A stretch of DNA of 10,771 bases from Gallionella sp. UBA6045 (GTDB taxonomy: Bacteria > Pseudomonadota > Gammaproteobacteria > Burkholderiales > Gallionellaceae), in the NCBI GenBank assembly GCA_002429165.1, contig DIYV01000113.1:1-10771 (forward strand), in the 5' to 3' direction. Position 1 is the stretch's first letter, and each line of letters opens with the position of its first letter. The notes under the pieces were generated by a model. That model was given only the letters and a program-made list of their open reading frames with translations. It was not told the DNA's origin and ran no database searches. Positions 1 through 8,257 of the stretch are shown one piece after another. The position numbers were made by a program, and so were the translations under genes.

Positions 1-2493
1 CGCGCGCAGGAAGTGATCGACCGCTGCTGGCAGATGGGCGCGAACAACCCCATCCTGTCGATACACGATGTCGGCGCTGGCGGCATGTCCAATGCGCTGC
101 CGGAACTGGTGCATGGCGGCGGGCGCGGCGCGCGCTTCGAGTTGCGCAAGATCCCGCTGGACGAGACCGGCATGTCGCCGAAACAGATCTGGTGCAACGA
201 ATCGCAGGAGCGTTATGTGCTGGCGATCACCCCGGAACGGCTGGAAGAATTCCGCGCGCTGTGCGAGCGCGAGCGCTGCCCGTTCGAGGTGGTCGGCGTG
301 GCGACGGCAGATGACCAGCTGACCGTGCACGACAAGGAGTTCGGCGATTATCCTGTGGACATGCCGCTGTCGGTGCTGCTCGGCAAGCCGCCGAAGATGA
401 CGCGCAATGTCGCTCGCGAAACGCCCCGGCTGACCGCCTGCGATACAGGGCAGATCGAGTTGCGCGAGGCGATTGAGCGCGTGTTGCGTCTGCCGTCGGT
501 GGCGAACAAGACTTTCCTGATCAGTATCGGCGACCGCACCGTGGGCGGCATGACGGCACGTGACCAGATGGTCGGCCCGTGGCAGGTGCCGGTGGCCGAT
601 GTCGCCGTCACGCTGATGGGTTTCAACACGAATCGCGGCGAAGCATTTGCGATCGGCGAGCGCACGCCGCTGGCACTGGTGAATGCGCCGGCCTCGGGCC
701 GCATGGCGGTGGGCGAGGCGCTCACCAACATCGCGGCGGCGCGCATCGACAAGATAGGCGACATCAAGCTCTCGGCGAACTGGATGGCTGCCGCCGGACA
801 TCATGGCGAAGATGCCGCGCTGTTCGACACGGTGCGCGCGGTGGGCATGGAGCTGTGCCCCCAGCTTGGCATCAGCATCCCGGTCGGCAAGGATTCCATG
901 TCGATGAAGACGGTATGGCAGGACGGCGCGGAAAAGAAATCCGTCACCGCGCCGCTGTCGCTGATCGTGACCGCCTTCGCGCCGACTCCCGATGCGCGCG
1001 AGACCCTCACCCCGCAACTTGCGCCTTACCTGGATACGACGCTATTGCTGATCGATCTGGGTCAGGGAAAAAAACGCATGGGCGGTTCCGCATTGGCACA
1101 GGTATACAAGCAGGTCGGCGATGTCGCGCCGGATGTCGATGATGCGCTGGTGCTCAAAGCATACTTCGAACTGATACAGGAACTGAACACCGAGGGCAAG
1201 CTGTTCAGCTATCACGACCGCTCCGATGGCGGGGTGTTCGTGACATTGTGCGAAATGGCCTTCGCCGGCCACATCGGGGTGACGATACAGCTTGATGAAC
1301 AGCACAGCGACACGTTGCGCGCCCTGTTCAATGAAGAGTTGGGTGCGGTGATACAGGTGCGCAACCGCGATGTGCAGCACGTGATGGAACTGGCCCATGA
1401 CGCGGGTCTGAAGAACGTACAGAAAATCGCCACGCTGAACCAGACCGGCATGATCGATATCATGCGCGGCGGCGGAAAGCTGTACAGCGAAAGCGGCGTT
1501 AACCTGCAGCGCATCTGGTCGGAGACCAGCTACCAGATGCAGAAGCTGCGCGACAATCCGGAATGTGCGCAGCAGGAATTCGACCGCTTGCTGGATGCTG
1601 CCGATCCGGGCCTGCACGTTAAATCGACCTATGCACTGAACGAGAATGTTTCCCCGTTGCTGCTGCTGACCCGGCCGAAGATCGCCATCCTGCGCGAGCA
1701 GGGTGTGAACGGCCAGGTGGAAATGGCGGCGGCGTTCGACCGTGCCGGGTTTGCCACGGTGGACGTGCACATGAGCGACATCATCAGCGGACGTGTTTCA
1801 TTGCGCGACTTCAAGGGTATCGCGGCGTGCGGCGGGTTCTCCTACGGAGACGTGCTTGGGGCGGGAGAGGGATGGGCGAAATCCATCCTGTTCAATCCCA
1901 GGGCGCGCGACGAATTTGCCGCGTTCTTCCAGCGCAAGGATACTTTCGCACTGGGCGTGTGCAACGGCTGCCAGATGATGAGCAACCTGCACGAGATCAT
2001 TCCGGGTGCGGAAAACTGGGCTCACTTTGCACGCAACCGCTCCGAGCAATTCGAGGCGCGCTTCGTGATGGTCGAGGTGCAACCCTCGCCGTCGATCTTC
2101 TTCAACGGCATGGCGGGCAGCCGCATGCCCATCGTGGTGTCGCACGGCGAAGGCTATGCCGATTTTAGTTCCGACATCACGCCCGCAAGCAGGCATGAGT
2201 CTTCACTGAAACTTCGTTTTGGCGACGACAAGCGCCTGCAGGCGGCGCAGAAACTGGTCACGCTGCGCTATGTCGATCATCGCGGCAATGCGACCGAAAC
2301 CTATCCGCTCAACCCGAACGGTTCGCCGCAGGGCATCACCGGTCTCACCACATCGAACGGCCGCTTTACCATCATGATGCCGCACCCCGAGCGCGTGTTC
2401 CGCGCCGTGCAGAATTCCTGGCATCCCTACGGGTGGCAGGAGAACGGCGCGTGGCTGAAGATGTTCCAGAATGCGCGGAAGTGGGTGGGGTAG
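1..2493 (+). CDS. purL: Phosphoribosylformylglycinamidine synthase (FGAM synthase), 5'-truncated by window edge
   Basis: This enzyme carries out the fourth step of de novo purine synthesis: FGAR + glutamine + ATP to FGAM, in the cytoplasm. The reading frame is open from base 1 and gives 830 residues to the TAG at 2491-2493. The large single-chain type is about 1,300 residues in the family, so roughly the first 460 lie outside the window. Seen in window numbering: the synthetase core with [15 protein letters not shown] (about 23-37), [28 protein letters not shown] (about 177-195), [10 protein letters not shown] and HDRSDGG; then a C-terminal class I glutaminase domain with the nucleophile region GVCNGCQMM (Cys at codon 654) and the His/Glu pair in MPHPERVF (codons 795 and 797). 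Because the glutaminase is fused, separate PurQ and PurS are not expected. The frame is intact. A terminator follows 15 bases after the stop, so it is probably not co-transcribed with the signalling genes downstream. Confidence 0.97.
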   Translation, partial: RAQEVIDRCWQMGANNPILSIHDVGAGGMSNALPELVHGGGRGARFELRKIPLDETGMSPKQIWCNESQERYVLAITPERLEEFRALCERERCPFEVVGVATADDQLTVHDKEFGDYPVDMPLSVLLGKPPKMTRNVARETPRLTACDTGQIELREAIERVLRLPSVANKTFLISIGDRTVGGMTARDQMVGPWQVPVADVAVTLMGFNTNRGEAFAIGERTPLALVNAPASGRMAVGEALTNIAAARIDKIGDIKLSANWMAAAGHHGEDAALFDTVRAVGMELCPQLGISIPVGKDSMSMKTVWQDGAEKKSVTAPLSLIVTAFAPTPDARETLTPQLAPYLDTTLLLIDLGQGKKRMGGSALAQVYKQVGDVAPDVDDALVLKAYFELIQELNTEGKLFSYHDRSDGGVFVTLCEMAFAGHIGVTIQLDEQHSDTLRALFNEELGAVIQVRNRDVQHVMELAHDAGLKNVQKIATLNQTGMIDIMRGGGKLYSESGVNLQRIWSETSYQMQKLRDNPECAQQEFDRLLDAADPGLHVKSTYALNENVSPLLLLTRPKIAILREQGVNGQVEMAAAFDRAGFATVDVHMSDIISGRVSLRDFKGIAACGGFSYGDVLGAGEGWAKSILFNPRARDEFAAFFQRKDTFALGVCNGCQMMSNLHEIIPGAENWAHFARNRSEQFEARFVMVEVQPSPSIFFNGMAGSRMPIVVSHGEGYADFSSDITPASRHESSLKLRFGDDKRLQAAQKLVTLRYVDHRGNATETYPLNPNGSPQGITGLTTSNGRFTIMMPHPERVFRAVQNSWHPYGWQENGAWLKMFQNARKWVG

Positions 2494-2508
2494 TGATTTC
2501 CGTAAATG

Positions 2509-2536
2509 AAAAGGCGACCTGATGGCCGCCTTTTTT
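2509..2536 (+). terminator. Intrinsic terminator after purL
   Basis: GGCG (2513-2516) pairs with CGCC (2527-2530). Inside this, CC (2518-2519) pairs with GG (2524-2525) after one A-C mismatch, leaving a TGAT loop. A run of A (2509-2512) precedes the stem and six T (2531-2536) follow it, so the A/T arms lengthen the stem and the T run acts as the release tract. The flanking A and T runs mean it could also work weakly in the other direction. It sits 15 bases after the purL stop. Confidence 0.88.
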
Positions 2537-2923
2537 GTCGATGACTTGCCGGTGCGAAGTCAAATTATTCCAGCATCAATCCAGCGTTTAATAACGATAA
2601 ACAATAATGTTCGACAGCGAATTTACAATCCCGGCATAAAAGCGGATACTTTTGTCAAACAGCGTCCAATACTTCTGTTCATTGGCAGCAGGTAGCACCC
2701 TTGCGCGCATTTCAGATTATGATTTGCGGATGTGTGCTTCAATATGTCATCGCGATTGCAGAGTTGAAAAACATCCTGCATGAAAACATATCAAAAGGGA
2801 CAAGAAAGAAATCTTCAATGGCTTTGTTGCTGAAAGTAACATTCAAGGTTCCTGCCGGTGAAAATCTGTACGCGTGTGACCAGCCTGCCGCAAACAGCCG
2901 GAACCCCATATCGTGTTGATCTC
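2537..2923. other. AT-richer intergenic gap upstream of the c-di-GMP operon
   Basis: This 387-base stretch is clearly poorer in G+C than purL on its left. I see no tRNA, no GEMM-type c-di-GMP riboswitch core, no repeat and no convincing gene. A 72-codon ORF (2701-2919, TTG start) and its inner ATG (2818) end four bases before the ATG of the next gene, but neither has a good ribosome binding site and the product resembles nothing I know. A sigma70-like promoter candidate lies at 2622-2650. The gap most likely holds the promoter and 5' leader of the two-gene operon that follows. Confidence 0.6.
2622..2650 (+). promoter_or_regulatory. Candidate sigma70 promoter for the GGDEF-EAL operon
   Basis: TTTACA (2622-2627, five of six matches to TTGACA) is followed after exactly 17 bases by GATACT (2645-2650, four of six matches to TATAAT). 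It would start transcription near 2657 and leave a 5' leader of about 265 bases. A weaker alternative is TTGAAA (2764-2769) with TATCAA (2789-2794) at 19-base spacing, which would give a leader of about 120 bases. In an AT-rich gap such matches arise easily by chance. Confidence 0.33.
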
Positions 2924-5830
2924 ATGAGTCTACGCGCCCGCATCCTTATGCTTGTCCTGTTTGTCACCCTTGTGCCGGGTTTGGTAATCGGGCTTCATCT
3001 TTTTTATAGGCGCGGCCACGACATCGACTTGACCAAGGAAAATCTCGGCACGATGGCGAAATATGCGACTGAAAATCTTGAAAACAAAGTCCATGGAACA
3101 TTGCAACTATTGCATGGCCTGTCGCACGCGCGCGAACTCAACACAAACGACAAGGCCGCCTGCTCGGAGTTTCTCGCCCAAGTATTCGCGAGTTATCCGC
3201 AGTACACCGCGTTGCTCACCATCACGCCGGATGGCGATCTGTTTTGCGATTCGCTACGCACTGACCGCAAACTGAACGTGACCGGGCGCGAATACTTCAA
3301 ACAGGTTAGGGCGACATTGAGGCCCGCCTACGAAGTGGTGATCGGCGGGCTAAGCGGAATCGCAGTGCTGCAGGTGGCCTATCCCGTCCTGGACGGCAAG
3401 GGCAAGCTCAAGTACGTTCTTCTGGGTTCCCTGAACCTTGCCGAGTATGCCAAGGGCATTATCGTGGCAAGCCAGTACCCAGAATTGAATGTTCTGGTTT
3501 GGAATCAAAATGGTGTCCTGATGTTGAGCAAGCCGGAAGGGAATAACGCGGATTCCCCCGGCAAGGGGTACGCAGCGTCAACGCTGTTCCGCTTCGCGCT
3601 ATCCGGGAAAACAGGTGCAACGGCCGATTTACCTGATTTGGGCGGGGTGCGCAGGGTCTGGGCGCTTGGTGTTATGACCGAATACGGCGATGCGCGCATT
3701 GCTTTGGGCATACCGTATGATTTGCTGGTGCAATATGCCGATAAGATTCTGTTGGAAGCCTTGTTTCTCCTGGTTGCAATTTCGATATTGTCATTTACTG
3801 GAGCGTGGTTGATCGCCGAGACTGGTATCCGCCGACATGTGCGGCGTATCGCGATTTGCGCCAAAGGTATCGGTACAGGCAATGGTGGCGGAAAGAGCGG
3901 CCCGCCCTATCCTCGCGGCGAACTGGGAGAATTGATGCAGATCATCGAACGTACCGCCATAGCGGTGCAGGAGCAACAATCTGAAATAGAGTCAAAGAGC
4001 CGGGCTATACAGCAGGTTAACCGAACGCTACGGATGTTGAGCGGTATCAACACACTGATCGTGCGCGTGAATGGCCGTGAAGAGTTGTTCAGAGAGGCGT
4101 GCAACATCGCGATCGAGGCAGGCGGGTTCCGCATGGCCTTGATAGCCATCGTGGATCAAAGCACGATGAAGATAGTTCCGGTCGCCTCGGCGGGCAATGA
4201 AGAGGGGCTCTTGGTCGCCATCAAAGGTCTCTTGTCATCAAACGAGGATGCGCCCAAGACCATGGTCGCCAGTGCGATCATGGCAAAACAAACAATCGTG
4301 TCCAACGACACGCTAAGCGATCACAGGCTTTTGTTAGGCAAGCAATACGCCAAATCTGGAGTTCGTTCGATGGCCATTTTTCCGCTGATCGTTGAGGGTG
4401 ATGCGGTAGGCGCAATCTCGCTGTACGCCAGCGAGATCGAATTCTTCCATGAAGAGGAGATGAAGCTGTTGACCGAACTGGCTGGCGACATCGCATTCGC
4501 GATCGATCACATTGAAAAACAGGAGCGTCTTAATTACCTTGCCTATTATGACGTGCTCACCGGCCTCGCCAACCGCACGCTGTTTCTCGAGCGGGCGGCG
4601 CAGTATATACACAGCGCAATCAGCGGCGGGCACAAGCTTGCGATAGGTCTGATCGACCTGGAGCGGTTCAAGAACATCAACGACAGCCTCGGCCGACTGG
4701 CCGGCGACTCCCTATTGAATCAGGTGGCGGAGCGGCTGACACAATTCGCACGGGACGCCAACCTGTTGGCGCGTATCGACGCAGACCATTTCGCCTTCGT
4801 GGTGCCGGAAGTCAAGTCGGATGGCAACCTGGCGAAGCTGGTCGAGAACCTGATGGCCGCTTTTCTGGAACATTCGTTCCGCCTGAACGACTCCCTGTTC
4901 CGCATCGGTATCAAGGTCGGCATCGCGCTGTTCCCGGACGATGGCACTGATGCCGACATCTTGTTCAGGAACGCCGAGGCCGCGCTCAAGAAGGCCAAGA
5001 AAAGCGGCGATCGCTATCTGTTCTACACACAGAAAATGACCGCGGCGGTGGCCGGCAAGCTCACGCTGGAAAACCAGCTGCGCCAGGCGATCGACAACGA
5101 AGAATTCGTGCTCCATTACCAGCCCAAGGTGAACCTGGTGAGCGGCAAGGTCACCAGCGCCGAGGCGCTGATCCGCTGGAACGATCCGCGCACCGGCCTG
5201 GTGCCGCCGGGCAAGTTCATCCCTATCTTGGAAGAAACCGGCTTGATCTATGAAGTCGGGCGCTGGGCGCTGCAACAAGCCATCACGGATTACCTGCGCT
5301 GGCGCGCTGCAGGCCTGGCTACAGTGCGCATCGCAGTCAACGTGTCCCCGCTGCAACTGCGCAATATCAATTTCACAGACGAGATCAGGAAGGTGATCGC
5401 TCTTGACGCGCATGCGGCGGCAGGGTTGGAACTGGAGATCACCGAAAGCCTGATCATGGAGGACGTCAAGCACAGTATCACTGTATTGCAGGCGATCCGT
5501 GCCATGGGGGTCACCATCGCCATCGACGATTTCGGCACCGGCTTCTCCTCGCTCAGCTATCTGTCGAAATTGCCAGTGGACACGCTGAAGATCGATCGCG
5601 CCTTCGTGATCAAAATGGATAACCCGGAGGGGATGGCGCTGGTGTCCACCATCATCCTCCTGGCGCATGCGCTGAAGCTCAAGGTGGTGGCGGAGGGCGT
5701 CGAAACCGAGCAGCAATCGCGCCAGCTCCTCTCGCTGAACTGCGACGAGATGCAGGGCTTCCTGTTCAGCAAGCCGGTGCCGGCAGAGATCTACGAAGCT
5801 AAGTTCCTGGCTCCGCTTTCCGCCGGGTGA
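2924..5830 (+). CDS. Membrane Cache-GAF-GGDEF-EAL protein, degenerate cyclase domain and intact EAL (predicted c-di-GMP phosphodiesterase)
   Basis: A 968-residue inner-membrane signalling protein. Order: membrane helix (about 7-28); periplasmic Cache/PDC-like sensor (29-272, with the family-type REYF motif at 122-125); second helix (about 276-299); HAMP-like linker and coiled coil (300-366); GAF (about 372-530); GGDEF (about 540-700); EAL (about 715-955). The GGDEF signature reads RIDADHF (617-623) instead of RxGGDEF and the I-site reads RxxN, so cyclase activity is unlikely. It may still bind nucleotide as a regulatory domain. The EAL half keeps all expected residues: EALIRW (E747), NVSPLQL, LEITE, IDDFGTG, LKIDR, AEGVE and MQGF, so c-di-GMP hydrolysis is predicted. 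Start: I chose ATG 2924, directly before the first helix, although its ribosome binding site is poor. GTG 2858 has AAGG nine bases upstream and would add 22 residues. The frame stays open to the TGA at 5828, six bases before the next gene. Confidence 0.92.
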   Translation: MSLRARILMLVLFVTLVPGLVIGLHLFYRRGHDIDLTKENLGTMAKYATENLENKVHGTLQLLHGLSHARELNTNDKAACSEFLAQVFASYPQYTALLTITPDGDLFCDSLRTDRKLNVTGREYFKQVRATLRPAYEVVIGGLSGIAVLQVAYPVLDGKGKLKYVLLGSLNLAEYAKGIIVASQYPELNVLVWNQNGVLMLSKPEGNNADSPGKGYAASTLFRFALSGKTGATADLPDLGGVRRVWALGVMTEYGDARIALGIPYDLLVQYADKILLEALFLLVAISILSFTGAWLIAETGIRRHVRRIAICAKGIGTGNGGGKSGPPYPRGELGELMQIIERTAIAVQEQQSEIESKSRAIQQVNRTLRMLSGINTLIVRVNGREELFREACNIAIEAGGFRMALIAIVDQSTMKIVPVASAGNEEGLLVAIKGLLSSNEDAPKTMVASAIMAKQTIVSNDTLSDHRLLLGKQYAKSGVRSMAIFPLIVEGDAVGAISLYASEIEFFHEEEMKLLTELAGDIAFAIDHIEKQERLNYLAYYDVLTGLANRTLFLERAAQYIHSAISGGHKLAIGLIDLERFKNINDSLGRLAGDSLLNQVAERLTQFARDANLLARIDADHFAFVVPEVKSDGNLAKLVENLMAAFLEHSFRLNDSLFRIGIKVGIALFPDDGTDADILFRNAEAALKKAKKSGDRYLFYTQKMTAAVAGKLTLENQLRQAIDNEEFVLHYQPKVNLVSGKVTSAEALIRWNDPRTGLVPPGKFIPILEETGLIYEVGRWALQQAITDYLRWRAAGLATVRIAVNVSPLQLRNINFTDEIRKVIALDAHAAAGLELEITESLIMEDVKHSITVLQAIRAMGVTIAIDDFGTGFSSLSYLSKLPVDTLKIDRAFVIKMDNPEGMALVSTIILLAHALKLKVVAEGVETEQQSRQLLSLNCDEMQGFLFSKPVPAEIYEAKFLAPLSAG
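5825..5830 (+). promoter_or_regulatory. Weak ribosome binding site overlapping the upstream stop codon
   Basis: GGGTGA includes the TGA stop of the upstream gene and lies six bases before the ATG at 5837. The arrangement suggests translational coupling: ribosomes ending the first GGDEF-EAL gene could reinitiate on the second, fixing their ratio. The match to GGAGGT is only partial. Confidence 0.45.
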
Positions 5831-5836
5831 CGAACA

Positions 5837-8206
5837 ATGAATAAGAAACTGATCACTGGCGACTCGCCCGCAAACCGGGGTATATTGAAACCCGGTTGGG
5901 TTCCATTAGCCACTGTGCTGAAACGTTGGCTGAGCCACGCAACGGAACCGCACATTCTGTTTCCGGCGATCGCCGTTCTCGCACTGGCCGCGATCTGGGG
6001 AACGACCCTGAAACTGGTCAAGGACGAACGCGTATCAGCCGAGCACACTGCGGCGGTATCGAGCCGTGAGCTGGCCGAGACTTATGAAGCACAGGTCATG
6101 CGCATGCTGCTCGAAATAGACCAGACCCTGAAAGTTGTCAAATATGCGTATGAACTCGGAGGCAAGCAGGTGGTGCTTCGGGATTTGAACGCAATAGCTT
6201 TGTTGCCGCCGGATTTGTTTTTCGTCGTCAGTATCGTGGACAGCAAGGGTGATGTCGTAGACAGTACTCGCGCATCCGAAATGACCAATGTCGCCAACCA
6301 GGATTATTTCCAGAGTCAGAGCCTGACGGATTCACTTTCGGTTAGTCGGCCACACCTGAAGCACGGAACGAAAGAATGGATACTGGAATTCAGCCGCAGG
6401 CTTAATGCAACCGATGGAAAGTTTTCCGGCATTGTGATGCTCACGGTCGACGTCTCCTATTTCGTCAGCGAATATAAGCCGTCGGAATTGGGCGAGCATG
6501 GACTGCTTGGTATCTTCGGCAAAGACGGCGTATTCTTGGCCAGGCGCAGCGGAGACGTAGTGAGTGTCGGCGACATCCTTGATTACGCGGAGGTGATGCG
6601 TACCTCCAATGAGGCGAGTAGTAATCCGGCGCTCTCGATCGACGCCTGGGATGGCGTGTTGCGCTACATCAGCGTTCGCCAGCTCCCTGATTTCCCGTTG
6701 GCCGTGATCGTCGGATTATCCGAGAACGAACAACTGGCGGCATCGCGCCGGGACATGCATGCCCACCTGTGGCGAGCATCCGCCGGCAGCCTGCTACTGA
6801 TCCTGGTTGTCACGACGCTCGGCCGCATGAGCCGTCAACTCGCACTAAGCCGCAAGCGCGTTGTCGAGGAGCATATCGCCAATGCTGCGCGTGTTGAATA
6901 TCTTGCCTATCACGACGGCCTCACGACGCTGCCGAATCGCAGCCTGTTCAGCAAGCTTCTGGGCCAGAGCATCAGCCATGCACGTCGCTACAAACGGCAA
7001 CTGGCGGTACTGTTTCTCGACCTGGACCATTTCAAGCACATCAACGACACGCTCGGACACGAGGCCGGCGACCAATTGCTGCAGGAAGTCGCGGCAAGAC
7101 TCAAGGCTTGTCTGCGCGACAGTGACACCGTTGCGCGGCTGGGTGGCGACGAGTTCGTCGTCCTGCTGCCCGAACTTGATGTGGAAAAATACGCGGCGAC
7201 TGTGGCACAGAAAATCCTTGCCGCTGTCGCCCGGCCATTTGTCCTGGTTGGCCAGAAATATCGCGTCACGGCAAGTATCGGCATCAGCACCTACCCGCAA
7301 GACGGCCTGGACGAGCAGACCCTGACCAAAAATGCCGATATCGCGATGTATCAGGCGAAGGAACAAGGCAAGAACAATTTCCAGTTCTATTCCGCGAAAC
7401 TGAACGCCAGCTCGCTTGAAAAGCTCAACCTGGAGTCAAACCTGCGGCACGCGCTGGAGCGCAACCAGTTTCAGCTTCACTACCAGGCCAAGCAGGAAAT
7501 CCTCAGCGGCCGAATCACCGGTATGGAAGCGTTGCTGCGCTGGCAGCATCCCGACCTGGGCACGGTGGCGCCGATGAAATTCATCCCGGTCGCGGAGGAA
7601 ACCGGTTTGATCGTGCCGATCGGCAAGTGGGTGTTTCGTACTGCCTGCCTGCAAAACGTGAGCTGGCAAAAACAGGGGCTGCCCCGCATGACTGTGGCCG
7701 TCAACCTGACGGCACGCCAGTTTTTCGATGAACACCTGCTCGCTGATTTGACGGCGATACTCGCGGACACGGACATGGACGCGCATCTGCTGGAATTGGA
7801 GATTGCCGAAAGCCTGCTGATGCGCGATGTTGGGAAAGCCCTGCGGATATTGACATTGCTCAAGGACATGGGAATCCGCATCGCCATCGACGATTTTGGC
7901 ATAGGCTACTCCTCGCTCTCGACGATCAAGCAATTCCCGCTCGATACCATCAAGATTGATCGTTCCTTCATTCGTGACATCGCCAGCACTCCCGAAGGCA
8001 AGGATCTGACCAAGGCCATTATTGCGATGGGCAGGACGCTGAGCCTGACAGTTGTGGCACAGGGCGTGGAAACCAAGGAGCAAGCCGATTATTTGCGCCA
8101 GAATGCGTGCGATGAATTCCAGGGTTTTTATCTCAACAAACCTGTACCGGCGGATCAGATGGCCGAGTTGCTGCGCACACAGTCAGTGCAGACACCGCTG
8201 ATTTAA
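5837..8206 (+). CDS. Membrane Cache-GGDEF-EAL protein with intact GGDEF and an EAL domain carrying E-to-Q at a catalytic position (predicted diguanylate cyclase)
   Basis: A 789-residue inner-membrane protein with a cytoplasmic N-tail (1-38), helix (about 39-60), periplasmic Cache/PDC-like sensor (about 61-310, NQDYF at 154-158), helix (about 312-330), GGDEF (about 355-517) and EAL (about 530-775). The cyclase domain looks fully active: FLDLDHFKHIND for metal and substrate, RLGGDEF (434-440), and an I-site RDSD (427-430) exactly five residues before GGDEF, implying product inhibition. In the EAL half, EALLRW (E564), the Asn, LEIAE, DDFGIG, KIDR and FQGF are present, but AEGVE is AQGVE: Q742 (codon CAG, 8060-8062) replaces the glutamate equivalent to RocR E352, counted as 36 residues after the catalytic Lys. 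Smaller departures are LEITE to LEIAE and YQPK to YQAK. I infer a cyclase with a weak or silent phosphodiesterase half. ATG 5837 is six bases after the preceding stop, so the two genes form one operon. Confidence 0.93.
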   Translation: MNKKLITGDSPANRGILKPGWVPLATVLKRWLSHATEPHILFPAIAVLALAAIWGTTLKLVKDERVSAEHTAAVSSRELAETYEAQVMRMLLEIDQTLKVVKYAYELGGKQVVLRDLNAIALLPPDLFFVVSIVDSKGDVVDSTRASEMTNVANQDYFQSQSLTDSLSVSRPHLKHGTKEWILEFSRRLNATDGKFSGIVMLTVDVSYFVSEYKPSELGEHGLLGIFGKDGVFLARRSGDVVSVGDILDYAEVMRTSNEASSNPALSIDAWDGVLRYISVRQLPDFPLAVIVGLSENEQLAASRRDMHAHLWRASAGSLLLILVVTTLGRMSRQLALSRKRVVEEHIANAARVEYLAYHDGLTTLPNRSLFSKLLGQSISHARRYKRQLAVLFLDLDHFKHINDTLGHEAGDQLLQEVAARLKACLRDSDTVARLGGDEFVVLLPELDVEKYAATVAQKILAAVARPFVLVGQKYRVTASIGISTYPQDGLDEQTLTKNADIAMYQAKEQGKNNFQFYSAKLNASSLEKLNLESNLRHALERNQFQLHYQAKQEILSGRITGMEALLRWQHPDLGTVAPMKFIPVAEETGLIVPIGKWVFRTACLQNVSWQKQGLPRMTVAVNLTARQFFDEHLLADLTAILADTDMDAHLLELEIAESLLMRDVGKALRILTLLKDMGIRIAIDDFGIGYSSLSTIKQFPLDTIKIDRSFIRDIASTPEGKDLTKAIIAMGRTLSLTVVAQGVETKEQADYLRQNACDEFQGFYLNKPVPADQMAELLRTQSVQTPLI

Positions 8207-8225
8207 ATCCGTCTGCCTGACGGAT
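8207..8225 (+). other. Stem-loop directly after the GGDEF-EAL operon stop codon
   Basis: ATCCGTC (8207-8213) pairs perfectly with GACGGAT (8219-8225) around the loop TGCCT, starting on the base after the TAA. On the plus strand it is followed by seven A rather than T, so it is not a classical terminator. It may cap or protect the 3' end of the operon mRNA. A second copy of GACGGAT lies at 8252-8258, so an alternative longer-range pairing is possible. Confidence 0.5.
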
Positions 8226-8254
8226 AAAAAAAGTCTCTGTGGCGCCACAGGGAC
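8226..8254 (-). terminator. Strong intrinsic terminator on the minus strand
   Basis: Read on the minus strand, GTCCCTGTG (8254-8246) pairs with CACAGAGAC (8241-8233) around the loop GCGC. This gives nine base pairs with one G-U wobble, followed at once by seven T (8232-8226). On the plus strand the T run is missing, so it works in one direction. It lies three bases after the stop codon of a short minus-strand ORF (8258-8377) and about 255 bases beyond the end of the lipoprotein gene, so it would stop transcripts from either. Confidence 0.85.
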
Positions 8255-8257
8255 GGA

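Noticed and set aside
1042..1770. A 242-codon minus-strand ORF inside purL
   Set aside because: It is antisense to well-conserved purL sequence and is a compositional shadow without any family motif.
2682..2704. Possible sigma54 promoter (TTGGCA followed by a GC or TTGC)
   Set aside because: The distance from GG (2684-2685) to the nearest GC (2695-2696) is nine bases rather than ten and lacks TTGC; the real TTGC (2701-2704) is too far away.
2537..2923. A c-di-GMP riboswitch ahead of the c-di-GMP genes
   Set aside because: I looked for the GEMM-type conserved core and paired arms and found no match.
4712..5716. A 334-codon minus-strand ORF opposite the first GGDEF-EAL gene
   Set aside because: It lies wholly antisense to conserved GGDEF and EAL motifs, its translation is rich in His/Gln/Arg as expected from mirrored GC-rich codons, and it has no recognisable domain.
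7436..8083. A 215-codon minus-strand ORF opposite the second EAL domain
   Set aside because: It is antisense to conserved EAL motifs, with His/Gln/Arg-rich mirror composition.
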